From contig CAZIFB010000004.1 of NCBI GenBank assembly GCA_964538915.1, positions 1 through 64,000 on the forward strand: a DNA stretch of 64,000 nucleotides, written 5' to 3'. A program made the translations under genes and the position numbers. Source of the stretch: JAEUHQ01 sp964538915. GTDB taxonomy: Bacteria; Planctomycetota; UBA1135; UBA2386. Below the pieces are notes generated by a model. It saw only the letters and a program-made list of their open reading frames with translations. It was not told the origin of the DNA and made no database searches. Shown here piece by piece: positions 15,781-25,799 of this stretch; positions within the stretch are counted from its first letter, which is position 1; each line of letters opens with the position of its first letter.

Positions 15781-18307
15781 GGCGACCGCGGCCACTCCGC
15801 CGAGGCGGAGAGGAGGCGGCCCAGACATCACGTTCCCGTCAGCCGAGCGGCAGGGAGAGCGACTTGGGACGAAGTTCGAGCGCATTCGCGAGGGCTTTAC
15901 GCAGCTCGCGGCGGCCGTGGAAGGACTCGAACCGGAGTTCGTAATCGTCTTCGAAGCCAACGACTCGATCGAGAACGTCGCAAGCGCGGCGTCCAAGGTG
16001 CTCGGGCTGGAGTGGCTCGCGGAATGGGACCTCCCTGGTGCCGATCAGGATGCTGACTTCAAGATCGATGGCAAGCCTAACGACCTTGTCCCCCTGCGGC
16101 TTTTCGCCCTCAGCACCAACCAAGCAGCCATCAGTCAGCTCATCGGACTCTGGAACGACTGGCGACGAGAGCCTGACAAGAGAGCCGCAAGCGGCTATGG
16201 CCCTTTCAAGGATCTCTTCCGCACACTGAAAGACTTGCGACGATGGGACGCCCGTGACCGGATTCTCGATACCGGGATACTGGAATGCTGGCGTGAGGAT
16301 CTGCGCCTTCGAGCCGCCACCATGCGGTTCGAGGTCGAGCTATGGTTTCGGAACGATGACTCCCGCCGCGCGGCGGCGTCTGCCACTGTTGCCCGCGCGA
16401 TATCAGCCAACGGAGGCCGCGTGGTCGGCGAGTGCGCGCTCCAGCCCATTCGCTATCACGGCCTCCTGGTCGAGTGCTCACGGGATTTCGTCGTGGGAGC
16501 CATCGAGGCCATCAAGGCCATCCAAGCCGGTCAAACTGGCAGCTTGGCCTCCCTACTCATATGCGACGAGGTCATGTTTCTGCGCCCGCGGGCTCAGGCC
16601 GGAGTGGTGGTGTCGGCTGCCGACAGCAATTCGGACGCAGCGAAGAAGGTCGTCGATGTAAATGGCAAGCCTGTCGTTGCTCTGCTCGATGGTCTCCCAC
16701 TTGAGCGCCATCACGCATTGGATGGTCTCGTCGAGATCGATGATCCCGACGACTTCGCATCCGCATATCGCCCGGAACAACAGGTGCACGGCACGTCGAT
16801 GGCCTCGGTCTTGGTCCACGGAGACATGGCTTCCGACGAGTCTCCGCTTCCGCACCCTGTGCATGTGCGGCCAGTGATGCTCCCCCATCCAGACGACGGC
16901 AGAGAGGAGTTTCCGAGCGACCGACTGTTCGTAGATTTATTGCATCGTGCAGTCCGCCGCATGCTTGTCGGTGAAAGCACCGAGCCTGCAACCGCTCCGA
17001 CGGTCCGAATCATTAACCTCTCTCTCGGCAATCCCTCGCGACCATTTGCACGAGAAATGAGCCCGTTGGCGAGGTTGCTTGACTGGTTGGCGTGGGAACA
17101 CAATGTCGTATTCGTAGTGAGCGCAGGCAACTATGTCGAGTCAGTAGACCTGCCGCTTGGAGAGGCCGACGTCGAGGCGCTTTCGGACCGAGACAGGGTT
17201 CACGCGGTTCTGGGCTTCCTGCAGTCCATCCAAAGTCGGCGACGGCTGCTTTCCCCGGCTGAGTCCTTGAACGCGATCACCGTTGGCGCTCTGAATGAAG
17301 ACGCCTCGCAGGGAGCGGTAGATCGCGACCTCCTGAGGGGCCACCGATACCCCAGCCCCTTGAGTCGCGGTGGGCTCGGCTACGGCGGAAGCGTGAAGCC
17401 GGAGATTCTGCTGCCGGGTGGGCGACAGTTGTATAGAGCACGCATCAGTGCTGGCACCGATGCGTCGCGATTTGAACTGATCGCCACGTCCAGTCCTCCA
17501 GGGACCAAGGTAGCCGCGCCGGGAAGGGCAGGATCGCTTTCGAGCACAGCTCACACTCGCGGCACAAGCGTCGCAGCAGCCCACGCATCTCGGTTGGCGG
17601 CGCGGATCCTTGTCTCGGTTCAGAGTCTGATTGCTCAGTCGGCCCAACCCCACTTTGATGGCGCGCTACTCCCTTCCGTCGTGAAGGCGTTGCTGGTTCA
17701 TGCAGCGCGGTGGGGAGACCCGCTGGATGTCCTCGACGAGCTGACGACGGCGCAGCATTGGACCGGGGAGCGACGAAAGGCGGCTCAGCTGCTTGGATAC
17801 GGACAGGTTGACCCAGACCTCGCCTTGTTTGCGACCGAGCGCCGAGTGGTGTTGGTTGGTGGCGGTTTTCTCAGCAAGGGGCAGGCACACCGCTATCTGA
17901 TCCCGATGCCAGCAGAGATGGACGGCGTAGACTGGCGGCGTCGGTTGGTGACTACGTTGGCCTGGATAACTCCCATTAACATCGCCACGCGACGGTATCG
18001 AAAAGCGACTCTATCTCTGAGTGGGTCGTCGCTCGGGCAATGGTTCGAATCAACGAAGGAAGCAGACGACAGCTTGGCAGGAAGGGGCACAGTCGTGCAC
18101 CTCGTGCGGGAATCGCAGAAGCGGCTTGTCTTGACGGATGACGCGCAACTAGAGATCCAGGTGAACTGCGCCGAGGATGCCCCGGTCTTGACGGAGCGCG
18201 TGCCTTATGGCTTGGCCATCACGATGGAGATTGCAGAGCCAGTCGAAGTGGACATTCAAGCATCGGTGCGTGCGCGGCTTTCCGTTCCTGTGCGAGCCCA
18301 AGCGTAG
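15749..18307 (+). CDS. ietS: Subtilisin-like serine protease (S8) of the IetAS pair
   Basis: The 852-residue product starts at the ATG at 15749 behind a strong AGGGAGGGGGA ribosome site. The N-terminal 300 residues form a family-specific domain. The S8 catalytic parts follow: Asp314 in ALLDGLP, His348 in VHGTSMAS, the oxyanion Asn461 in VSAGN and Ser607 in RGTSVAAAH. All key residues are present, so the enzyme should be active. The C-terminal 230 residues look beta-rich. There is no signal peptide, so it acts in the cytoplasm, unlike secreted subtilisins. Overlap with ietA implies coupled translation. Confidence 0.92.
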   Translation: MEQRPLLILPEATAATPPRRRGGGPDITFPSAERQGERLGTKFERIREGFTQLAAAVEGLEPEFVIVFEANDSIENVASAASKVLGLEWLAEWDLPGADQDADFKIDGKPNDLVPLRLFALSTNQAAISQLIGLWNDWRREPDKRAASGYGPFKDLFRTLKDLRRWDARDRILDTGILECWREDLRLRAATMRFEVELWFRNDDSRRAAASATVARAISANGGRVVGECALQPIRYHGLLVECSRDFVVGAIEAIKAIQAGQTGSLASLLICDEVMFLRPRAQAGVVVSAADSNSDAAKKVVDVNGKPVVALLDGLPLERHHALDGLVEIDDPDDFASAYRPEQQVHGTSMASVLVHGDMASDESPLPHPVHVRPVMLPHPDDGREEFPSDRLFVDLLHRAVRRMLVGESTEPATAPTVRIINLSLGNPSRPFAREMSPLARLLDWLAWEHNVVFVVSAGNYVESVDLPLGEADVEALSDRDRVHAVLGFLQSIQSRRRLLSPAESLNAITVGALNEDASQGAVDRDLLRGHRYPSPLSRGGLGYGGSVKPEILLPGGRQLYRARISAGTDASRFELIATSSPPGTKVAAPGRAGSLSSTAHTRGTSVAAAHASRLAARILVSVQSLIAQSAQPHFDGALLPSVVKALLVHAARWGDPLDVLDELTTAQHWTGERRKAAQLLGYGQVDPDLALFATERRVVLVGGGFLSKGQAHRYLIPMPAEMDGVDWRRRLVTTLAWITPINIATRRYRKATLSLSGSSLGQWFESTKEADDSLAGRGTVVHLVRESQKRLVLTDDAQLEIQVNCAEDAPVLTERVPYGLAITMEIAEPVEVDIQASVRARLSVPVRAQA

Positions 18308-18351
18308 CCGAATCTGGGCGGAACGCCCGATATGGCATTTCCGCCGACTGC

Positions 18352-18373
18352 AGCGGTTCGATCCGCTTCCGTT
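18352..18373 (+). terminator. Possible weak terminator after ietS
   Basis: An inverted repeat AGCGG-TTCGAT-CCGCT is followed by TCCGTTT, in the 118-base gap between the convergent ietS and restriction-helicase genes. A second small hairpin GGGCG-GAA-CGCCC is at 18316-18328. The stems are short, so this is tentative. Confidence 0.3.
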
Positions 18374-18425
18374 TCACATCGAGTCACGCCCGCGCAGCGG
18401 GCTCCCGCGCCTCCTTCGCAGGCCA

Positions 18426-21140
18426 TCATGGCTGCTCCGCTCCTTCGCCGCGGAACTCATGGGCACTCACGAGTCCGGCCAGGGTCATGTTCTCCTGCAC
18501 CGAGTCGTGTGGGATCAGCACGTAGCGCCACGGCTTCCCGCCGTTCTCTCGCTCGTGCTTCGTCGCGTGCTGGCACCACGTCGCAGCGGCGCGGGCCTTC
18601 GCGAGCACGACAGGATCCTGAAGCTGGTCCGCACGCTTCGTTTCGCACAGCAGCTTCTCGGCCTTGGTCTCGACCGCGAAGTCCGGCTCGTAGTCGGCGT
18701 CAGGTGAGTAGCGGATCTGGAAGACGCCGCGCCCTGGCTTGAACCACTTCAGCGCATCACGTTCAAGGATCACGGCGAAGCGGCGCTCTGCGTCGACGTC
18801 GAACTTCTGCGTCGGGTAGATGCACCGCTTGAAGCCGCCGAACAGCATGCCCCGGATCTCCAGCTTCCGGTCGACGGGCGCGTGGAGCGGGCGGACAACT
18901 TCGCCGGCATCCACCAGGAACCCCTGTTGCCTGACCTCGCTGAAGCCGGCGCTCACCTTTACCTCGTAGGACGTCGCCTTCTCCCACGAGTGCCCCTGCA
19001 TCTGCTCGTGCACGAGGGTGCCAATCTGCCGCTGGTAGAAGAGCAGAACATTCCTGACCTTGTCGTCGGGGGAGAGGTATCCGCGAAGATGGCGCACAAC
19101 CTGCTGCGCGAGGTCGTAGAGCACGTCCGCTTGCTCGTCGTAGTTCACGTCGTCGAAGTCGATCAACGCGCGCACGACGTAGTCTTCCATCCGCTCTTCA
19201 CGACGCTGTCCCGCGTCGGCCTCGCCGATGATGTGCTGGTCGTCGTTGGAGAGGTTCTGGATCAGGATCTCGTCGGCCACGGGCTGGAGTCGCATCGAGG
19301 ACAGGTCGAGCTGGAACTTGTCGAAGCCGGCTCGAACGTCGCCCGAAGGCAGCACAATCACGCGCGGGATCGCGATCGTGTTGCTGAGGTAGACCGCCGT
19401 CGTCTCACGCACGATGCTCACCAGCCTGGACGGATCGATCTGCGGGAATAGCCTCGGGCCACCGAAGCCCAACTGTTTCTTCACCTCGTCCGCGAGGCGC
19501 TGCTGAACCTCGGGCGTCTCCAGCGCCTTCGTGCCCGGGACGGCGACCACGTCTCGTGTCGCTTTGCGAATTGCCTCGATGGCGAGCCCGGCTGCCGCGA
19601 CCTCCTCGGGCGTCTCGAAGCGAGGCGCAACCGCCGGCTGCGGCGTGGTAGAGACCGCGCTCCCCAGCGACGTGCCGGACTCGACTGCCAGTGCGCCCGT
19701 CAGAATGGTCTCGAAGACGGGGCGCACTACGATCGATTGGCGCGGCTTGTCCGCGATGTCCTCGCCAAGGTGGAGCACGCTGAACGAGAAGCCGCCCTTC
19801 CGCGCCTCGTCGACGATGTCCTGGAAGCGATCGTGCGCGACGATCGTGAGCCGATCGACAGCAGGGACACCCGTCCTCTTGCCGTAGGGCAGGCGCAGGC
19901 CGCGCCCGATGGACTGTTCGACGAGCGTGCGCGAGTCGGCCGCGCGCAGCGGCACGATCGTGAACAGGTTCGTCACGTCCCACCCTTCCTTCAACATGTT
20001 GACGTGCACGACGATCTCCGTCGGCTCGTCAGCTCGCTCGACCGCGAGCAGGCGGGCGACGTTCTCGTCCTTCTCTGCGCCCTTCTGGCCCGAGTGGACC
20101 TGGATGACTCGGCCTCGGTAGCGCCCGGCGAAGAAGGACTCGCTCTCCATTTCGGCGACGAGGCGATTCGCGTGCTCGGTGTCGGTTGCGATCACGAGCA
20201 TGAACGGCTTCACGGCAGGCAGGCCGCGTTCGCGCGCGTAGACATCCAGGCTGACCTTCGCGTCTTCGTGGATGCGGATGCCGTCCTCCAGCTTCAGGCG
20301 ATCGAGCTGCTCCTTGGTCATCCCCGACGCCTTGAAGTCGCGCCGGGTCGCGACCGCCGGCTCCTTGACGAAGCCGTCGCGCATCGCGTTGGCGAGCGGA
20401 TACTCGTAGATGATGTTGCGGAAGCGCGTCGGGCCGCCGCTGCCTTCCACCTGCGGGGTCGCGGTCAGCTCCAGCGCCAACATCGGCCGAAGGGCTGCGA
20501 TCGCCTGCATGGCCGCTTCGCCGCGGTAGCGATGGCTCTCGTCCATCAGGAGCACGAGGTCTTTCTGTTCGGCGAGGTGCTCGAAGTAAGACTGGCCCAG
20601 ATACTCCGATAGCTGCCACGCCTTGCGCGTCTCCTGCGACCTCACGCCGAACTTGGCGATGTTGAAGACGTTGATGACGACGTCGTCCCTCTCGAAGAGC
20701 TGCATCACCTGCGGGCGCTCTTCGAAGTTGTCCCCGGTCACCAGCATCGGGCTCTTCACCGCGAACTCGGCGATCCCCTGGAAGACATACTTCGGGCTCA
20801 CCGGCGAGAAGTCGCCAAGGAGCTTGTCGTAGATCGTGAGGTTGGGGGCGAGCACGAAGAAGTTGCGGACCCCGTGCTCCAGGTGCAGGTAGGCGATGAA
20901 CGCCCCCATGAGCCGAGTCTTGCCAACTCCTGTCGCGAGGGCGAAGCACAGGCTCGGGAAGGAACGCTCGAAGTCCTCGACGCTGCCGAACTCGCTGCGA
21001 ACGCGCGCGAGGATGCCCGCCGGATCGTCTCGATCCTGCGGCTGCGCAAGCTCCATCACCCGCTGCAGGATCTCCAGCGACTTCTGCTGCGGTGGCCGGA
21101 GGCTGAGCCGGCCGCAGATCGTGCTCACGTTGCGGTTCAT
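18426..21140 (-). CDS. Type III-like restriction helicase/endonuclease subunit
   Basis: The 904-residue protein has superfamily 2 helicase motifs: ATGVGKT (69-75), DESH (200-203), TATP (226-229) and a C-terminal helicase part with QSIGRGLRLPYG. The last 95 residues hold a PD-(D/E)xK nuclease: YEPDF (817-821) and CETK (832-835), with the acidic and lysine residues intact. This matches the Res-like subunit class annotated as BPTD_3080-type restriction endonuclease. Its ATG overlaps the methyltransferase stop by four bases (ATGA), so it is the last gene of the SNF2-Mod-Res operon. It probably translocates and cuts DNA lacking the partner's methyl mark. Confidence 0.9.
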   Translation of the reverse strand: MNRNVSTICGRLSLRPPQQKSLEILQRVMELAQPQDRDDPAGILARVRSEFGSVEDFERSFPSLCFALATGVGKTRLMGAFIAYLHLEHGVRNFFVLAPNLTIYDKLLGDFSPVSPKYVFQGIAEFAVKSPMLVTGDNFEERPQVMQLFERDDVVINVFNIAKFGVRSQETRKAWQLSEYLGQSYFEHLAEQKDLVLLMDESHRYRGEAAMQAIAALRPMLALELTATPQVEGSGGPTRFRNIIYEYPLANAMRDGFVKEPAVATRRDFKASGMTKEQLDRLKLEDGIRIHEDAKVSLDVYARERGLPAVKPFMLVIATDTEHANRLVAEMESESFFAGRYRGRVIQVHSGQKGAEKDENVARLLAVERADEPTEIVVHVNMLKEGWDVTNLFTIVPLRAADSRTLVEQSIGRGLRLPYGKRTGVPAVDRLTIVAHDRFQDIVDEARKGGFSFSVLHLGEDIADKPRQSIVVRPVFETILTGALAVESGTSLGSAVSTTPQPAVAPRFETPEEVAAAGLAIEAIRKATRDVVAVPGTKALETPEVQQRLADEVKKQLGFGGPRLFPQIDPSRLVSIVRETTAVYLSNTIAIPRVIVLPSGDVRAGFDKFQLDLSSMRLQPVADEILIQNLSNDDQHIIGEADAGQRREERMEDYVVRALIDFDDVNYDEQADVLYDLAQQVVRHLRGYLSPDDKVRNVLLFYQRQIGTLVHEQMQGHSWEKATSYEVKVSAGFSEVRQQGFLVDAGEVVRPLHAPVDRKLEIRGMLFGGFKRCIYPTQKFDVDAERRFAVILERDALKWFKPGRGVFQIRYSPDADYEPDFAVETKAEKLLCETKRADQLQDPVVLAKARAAATWCQHATKHERENGGKPWRYVLIPHDSVQENMTLAGLVSAHEFRGEGAEQP

Positions 21141-22897
21141 CGCTTCCCCTTCTCCTTCCTGGCTCCGTCGAACAGAGGGAGCTGTTGCATCCCGCGGGCT
21201 GGCTTCTTGCTCTGGCGCTTCGCTGCCTTCCCCGTCCCCTTAGGTGCCGGCGCGACACTCTGCGCTGCGTCGCCATCGACCGCAGGTTCTTCCGTTGCTT
21301 CGGCAGGCGGCAGCGACTGGACGTTGAGGCTGTAGTCGTCACGGCCCCACTCGCAGCGGTGCAGAACAGCCTGCGGGATCTTCTTCAGGGTCAGGTTGGG
21401 GAAGTCGTCGCGCTGCGCGCGGAACGCGCCACAGCAGATCAGGAGAGTTCGGCTCGGCCCGACTTGTTCGCTGATGAACTGGATCTGCGCGCGGCTCAGG
21501 TTCTGCGTCGTGACGTAGAGGAAGTCGGTCTCCGTCGAACGACCGTGCAGCCAGAAGGTCTCGGGATCGGGCTCGTAGCGGAAGCCCTCGAGCTTGCACA
21601 TGGCCTCCCCAAGCATCGCGGCATTGTAGCTTTTGCTGACGACCCAGTTGCCCCAGTTGTCCTTCTCCAACAGAGATGGAGCGAGCCGGAAAAAGCGGAA
21701 GCCACCGCCTCCTGACCAGGAAACTGCCTCGGTGATGCCGTAGGGGTCCTGCCCATCAACAACTTTGCGCAATCGGGGCTGCGCATGAGTCATGGCGTGG
21801 TTCCCAAGTTCAATTGCGATCCACCGCCGCCCCATCTTGTGAGCCACTGCGGCCGAGGTCCCCGATCCCGCAAACGAGTCCAGGACGAGGTCGCCAGGAT
21901 TGGTTGCGACCGTCAGGATGCGTTGCAGCAGCCGTTCTGGCTTAGGGGTCGCGAATGGCTCGACGTCCGGTAGCAACTTGTTCAGATGATCTCGCTTGGC
22001 TTCCTGATTGTGTCCCGCCTCATCTGCTGGCCACCAGCTTCGCGGGACCACTCCTTGCTGAACATCTGTTCGATACCGCTTGATGATGGGCATGCCATCC
22101 CCGTCCTTGCCAAAGTAGACTCGTCCCTCAGCTCTAGCTGTATCGAAGGTGTCCCTGGAGAAGGCCCAGCCGCGCCCCGCAGAAGGACGCACAATCCGGC
22201 CCGATGGCAGCGTCACTGGCCACCGACTTCCTTCGCTTGCACTCTTTGCGGTCCCGTTGTCGCCTTGAAGCCATGGTCCCCGCGGGTCGTTGTCGGGGTT
22301 CCTGTAACGATCGTTCTGGTGCTCTTCTCTTGGGAGCAGGTTTCGTGTGCGGGACCATAACGCGCGATCCTTGACGTAGAGGAGTATGTAGTCGTGAGAA
22401 ATGGAGATCGCGGTATCGCTCCGGCGGCCCTTGTCCTTCTCCCAGACGACGCTGCCAAGGAAAGCTGACCGGCCGAACAGTTCGTCGCAAAGCACCTTCA
22501 GATAGTGGGCCTCTGTGTCATCGATGGAGATCCAAAGGGAGCCATCGCTGGCGAGAAGTGACCAAAGGATCGACAGTCGATCGCGCATGAGCGACAGCCA
22601 TACCGAATGCTCCCGGCCATCATCGTATTGCTCGAAAGCACTGCCGGTGTTGTAAGGAGGGTCGATGTAGATGCATCGCACGCGACCAGAGAAGCGCGAC
22701 TCCAGAGCACGGAGCGCCAGGAGATTGTCGCCGTGAATCAGCATGTTCTCGAAATGATCGTTCATGCCAACTCGCTTTTGGGCGTGATGGGACAACGCGG
22801 GATCTTCGAGGAGAATGCGTGGCTCCAGACGCGGACGGGCGTCCTTACCAATCCAATTCAGTTCGAGCTTCTGTCGTCTGTCAGCCATGTTCATCAT
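21137..22897 (-). CDS. Type III-like (Mod) site-specific DNA methyltransferase
   Basis: Beta-class adenine-type DNA methyltransferase, 586 residues from the ATG at 22895-22897 (ATGs at 22894 and 22888 are also possible). DPPYNTG is at 79-85 and DSFAGSGTS, the SAM motif, lies downstream, the order of type III Mod enzymes. The C-terminal 200 residues are extra and end in a basic tail with QQLPLF. The start overlaps the SNF2 gene stop by 8-17 bases and its stop overlaps the Res-like start by four, so all three genes are one translationally coupled operon. A longer frame to 23062 is only overlap with the SNF2 gene. Confidence 0.92.
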   Translation of the reverse strand: MMNMADRRQKLELNWIGKDARPRLEPRILLEDPALSHHAQKRVGMNDHFENMLIHGDNLLALRALESRFSGRVRCIYIDPPYNTGSAFEQYDDGREHSVWLSLMRDRLSILWSLLASDGSLWISIDDTEAHYLKVLCDELFGRSAFLGSVVWEKDKGRRSDTAISISHDYILLYVKDRALWSRTRNLLPREEHQNDRYRNPDNDPRGPWLQGDNGTAKSASEGSRWPVTLPSGRIVRPSAGRGWAFSRDTFDTARAEGRVYFGKDGDGMPIIKRYRTDVQQGVVPRSWWPADEAGHNQEAKRDHLNKLLPDVEPFATPKPERLLQRILTVATNPGDLVLDSFAGSGTSAAVAHKMGRRWIAIELGNHAMTHAQPRLRKVVDGQDPYGITEAVSWSGGGGFRFFRLAPSLLEKDNWGNWVVSKSYNAAMLGEAMCKLEGFRYEPDPETFWLHGRSTETDFLYVTTQNLSRAQIQFISEQVGPSRTLLICCGAFRAQRDDFPNLTLKKIPQAVLHRCEWGRDDYSLNVQSLPPAEATEEPAVDGDAAQSVAPAPKGTGKAAKRQSKKPARGMQQLPLFDGARKEKGKR

Positions 22898-25799
22898 CAG
22901 CGCCCGCTGCGGGGAGTCTCCAGCGGATCGTGAAGAGCGTCTGTCGTGCAACGCTTGCGCGTAGCTGCTGCTCGATCTCGTCGATGAGCTGCGTTCGTCG
23001 CGTGTCCACTTCGTCCTGCGCGTCGAAGAGCCGGCGTCGCTGCTGGCTGCGGCGTTGCTCAAGGCTCTTGATGCGTCGCAGGGCTTCGAGCTTGTCCGCG
23101 AGAGCGACGTGCGCCTTCGACTCCTTACGAGTAGCGCGAATCTCGGCGTCCAGCTCCTTCAGCTCGCGTTCGAGGGTGAGCTTGAGGTCCTCGGCCCATC
23201 GATCGATCTTGTCCGTCTCGACCTCGAAGTGGGCCGCGTTTCGCACTGCAAGGTCCTCAAGTCGCGCCGACTCGTGACGAGCCAGTTGCGCGTCGAGTTG
23301 CTGCTGGACAAGAGCGGGGACGACCGTCGGTCGCTGGATGCTCGCAGGCAGGCTCAGGAGCCGATGGCCCCAGTCTTCGTCGAGCACGGAAAGCGCAGGC
23401 GTTCCCACAGTCCCTGTGGCCGCTTCAGCTAGCACCGCCACGAGGACGTGCTCTTCGTCCGCAACCGATGTGATCCGAGCCTTCGCCACCGACAGCCAAC
23501 CAGACTGGCCAAGGCGCTGCGCGAGAATCGCGACGGGCGCGCCGTAGGCGGCGTAGTCGAAGACGAGTTCGCTGGACGGCAGCTCACGCGCCTCGGCCCG
23601 GGCGATGATCGCCTGCGCCAGCGGATGATCCGTGCGGAAAAAGTGATCCCCACGCTGCTCGGCTTCCTTCCAGTGCAGGTTGTAGAGGCCGGGACGTGCG
23701 AGGGCTTCGCCCTTCGGTGCGTAGCGGAAGCGGGGCACGGCGGTCTCGAACTCAGCATCGCCCGCCAGCTCGACCTCCGCGAGCGCGAGAAGTCGCCGCT
23801 CACGTTCGTCCAAGGCCGCTCGGGCCTCGTCCCGATGCACGCGGAGACGGTCGTGAACCTCCTCGTCGAAGTTGTCGAGAACCGTCTGCCGGGTGCGCGC
23901 AAGCCGGTCCTGAATCTGCTCGTCGAGGTCCGCCTGGAGCTTGGCAAAGGCCGCCGCGATCTCGGCCTCGGTGCGGCACTGTTGGTAGATGCCCGCGATG
24001 CGGCGCTCGACGTCGACCCCGGATTCGAGTGCGCCAAGGACCTGATCGCTGGTGCCGAACACGCCATCGAACAGGTGGAGCTTCTCGTCGAGCAGTTCGA
24101 AGACGCGCTGGTCGGCGGCGTTCCTTCGATTGAGGAAGTTCACGACGACCACGTCGTGCTTCTGGCCGTAGCGGTGGCAGCGACCGATGCGCTGCTCGAT
24201 CCGCTGGGGATTCCACGGGAGGTCGAAGTTGACGACCAAGGAGCAGAACTGCAGGTTGACGCCCTCGGCCGCAGCTTCGGTCGCGACGAGGATCGAGGCT
24301 CGCTCGCGGAACGCCTCGACGATCGCCGCCTTCACGTCGACGGGGCGACTGCCGGTGACGACCTCCTTGCCCTCGTGCCGAGCGAGCCACTCCTTGTAGA
24401 GCTGCTTCGAGCGGTCGTCGTTGTTGCTCCCGTTGAGCATGACGACTTCGCCCTGGTAGCCCGATCGTTCGAGGAGGCCGAACAGGTAGCTCTGCGTGCG
24501 CTGCGACTCGGTGAACACCACGGCCTTGCGGGAACCGCCGAGCTGGGCAGTCTGGCGGAAGGCCGCTGCGAGGGCTTCGAGCAGCGCGCTGCCCTTCGCG
24601 TTGTGCTGAATGCTCTCGGCGAGCGCGAGGTAGCGCCTCAGAGCCTCGATCTCGGCCTGCAGGCGTTGGCGGTCGGTGCCTGAAGGGGTCGCGCTGGCCT
24701 CGTCGTCGCCCCATTCCTCGCGGGTCTCGGGGAGTGTGTCGAAGTCCGCGGCGATCGCGTCCTCGTCTTCCGGGCTGTCGGTCTTGGCGCTGGCGAGCTG
24801 CTTCTCAAGTCGGCGGACCAGCGTGCGCAGTGTCCCGGCGATCGCGAAGCTGGACGACGCGAGCAGCTTGCGCAGGACCATCGTCATGAGCATCCGCTGC
24901 GCCGATGGCAGGGCGAACAGTTCGTCGCGCTGCAGGTAGTCCGAGACGTCCTGGTAGAGCCGCTGCTCTTCGTCCGTGGGAAAGAAGTCCCAGGTAATCG
25001 GAATGCGCTTGGTGAAGCGGATGTATTCGAGCACCTGCCGGCGCAGGGTTCGGTGGCAGAGCGGGGCGAGGCGTCGGCGCAGGTCGAGGTTGCGCAGGTC
25101 CTCGTTGTCGGATCGCAGGAACTGGTCGCGGAAGGATGGCTCGTCGCCGAATACGTGCTCGTCGATGAAGCTGACGATCCCGAACAGCTCCATCAGCGTG
25201 TTCTGCAGCGGCGTCGCCGTCAGCAGCAGCTTGGTCGGCGAACGGAGCGCGTCCCGCAGCGTGCGCGCCATCTTGTTGCCGGTCTTGTAGACGTTGCGCA
25301 GCCGGTGCGACTCGTCGATCACGACGAGATCCCACGGCACCCGAGCGACCTGCTCGGACTTGTTCGCGGCGAAGTGGTAGGAGCAGATGACGACGTGGTC
25401 GTCGACCTCGAACGGGTTCGCCGAGCCGGCCTTGCTCAGCCGGTTGAAGGACGAGGCTTCCAGCACCGTCGCGGGCATGCCGAACTTCTCGTCGATCTCC
25501 TGCGCCCACTGCTTCCGTAGCGTCGCGGGCACGATCACCAGGATGCGCCGCCGCCGCTCGGCCCAACGCTGCGCGATGACCAGCCCGGCTTCGATGGTCT
25601 TGCCGAGCCCGACCTCGTCGGCCAGCAGGACGCCCTTCGACAAGGGCGACCGGACGGCGAACAGGGCGGCGTCCACCTGATGCGGGTTCAGGTCGACGCG
25701 CGAGTTGGAGATGGACCGGGAGAGCTGGCCGACCGAGCCGGCTGGCCCCTTCAGGGTCAGTTGCGTGGCCCAGAGCTTCGCCTGGAACGGGGTGGTCAA
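22881..25799 (-). CDS. SNF2/RapA-like helicase of the restriction operon
   Basis: The 972-residue protein begins at a TTG (25797-25799); no ATG lies near. Motif I is DEVGLGKTIEAG (61-72), motif II DESH (162-165) and motif III LLTATPLQNT. The second helicase half has VVFTESQRTQSYLFGLL and FDLPWNPQRIEQRIGRCHRYGQ. The C-terminus is a long charged coiled coil (about 850-965). It resembles RapA/HepA and the DrmD helicase of DISARM, but DrmA, DrmB and DrmC are absent nearby, so it is not a complete DISARM. First gene of the operon with the Mod-like and Res-like genes; its job is probably DNA or nucleoprotein remodelling during defence. Confidence 0.92.
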   Translation of the reverse strand: MTTPFQAKLWATQLTLKGPAGSVGQLSRSISNSRVDLNPHQVDAALFAVRSPLSKGVLLADEVGLGKTIEAGLVIAQRWAERRRRILVIVPATLRKQWAQEIDEKFGMPATVLEASSFNRLSKAGSANPFEVDDHVVICSYHFAANKSEQVARVPWDLVVIDESHRLRNVYKTGNKMARTLRDALRSPTKLLLTATPLQNTLMELFGIVSFIDEHVFGDEPSFRDQFLRSDNEDLRNLDLRRRLAPLCHRTLRRQVLEYIRFTKRIPITWDFFPTDEEQRLYQDVSDYLQRDELFALPSAQRMLMTMVLRKLLASSSFAIAGTLRTLVRRLEKQLASAKTDSPEDEDAIAADFDTLPETREEWGDDEASATPSGTDRQRLQAEIEALRRYLALAESIQHNAKGSALLEALAAAFRQTAQLGGSRKAVVFTESQRTQSYLFGLLERSGYQGEVVMLNGSNNDDRSKQLYKEWLARHEGKEVVTGSRPVDVKAAIVEAFRERASILVATEAAAEGVNLQFCSLVVNFDLPWNPQRIEQRIGRCHRYGQKHDVVVVNFLNRRNAADQRVFELLDEKLHLFDGVFGTSDQVLGALESGVDVERRIAGIYQQCRTEAEIAAAFAKLQADLDEQIQDRLARTRQTVLDNFDEEVHDRLRVHRDEARAALDERERRLLALAEVELAGDAEFETAVPRFRYAPKGEALARPGLYNLHWKEAEQRGDHFFRTDHPLAQAIIARAEARELPSSELVFDYAAYGAPVAILAQRLGQSGWLSVAKARITSVADEEHVLVAVLAEAATGTVGTPALSVLDEDWGHRLLSLPASIQRPTVVPALVQQQLDAQLARHESARLEDLAVRNAAHFEVETDKIDRWAEDLKLTLERELKELDAEIRATRKESKAHVALADKLEALRRIKSLEQRRSQQRRRLFDAQDEVDTRRTQLIDEIEQQLRASVARQTLFTIRWRLPAAGADDEHG

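Noticed and set aside
22881..25799. Calling the SNF2 operon a DISARM system
   Set aside because: No DrmA, DrmB or DrmC genes are present beside it, and the nuclease gene is type III Res-like.
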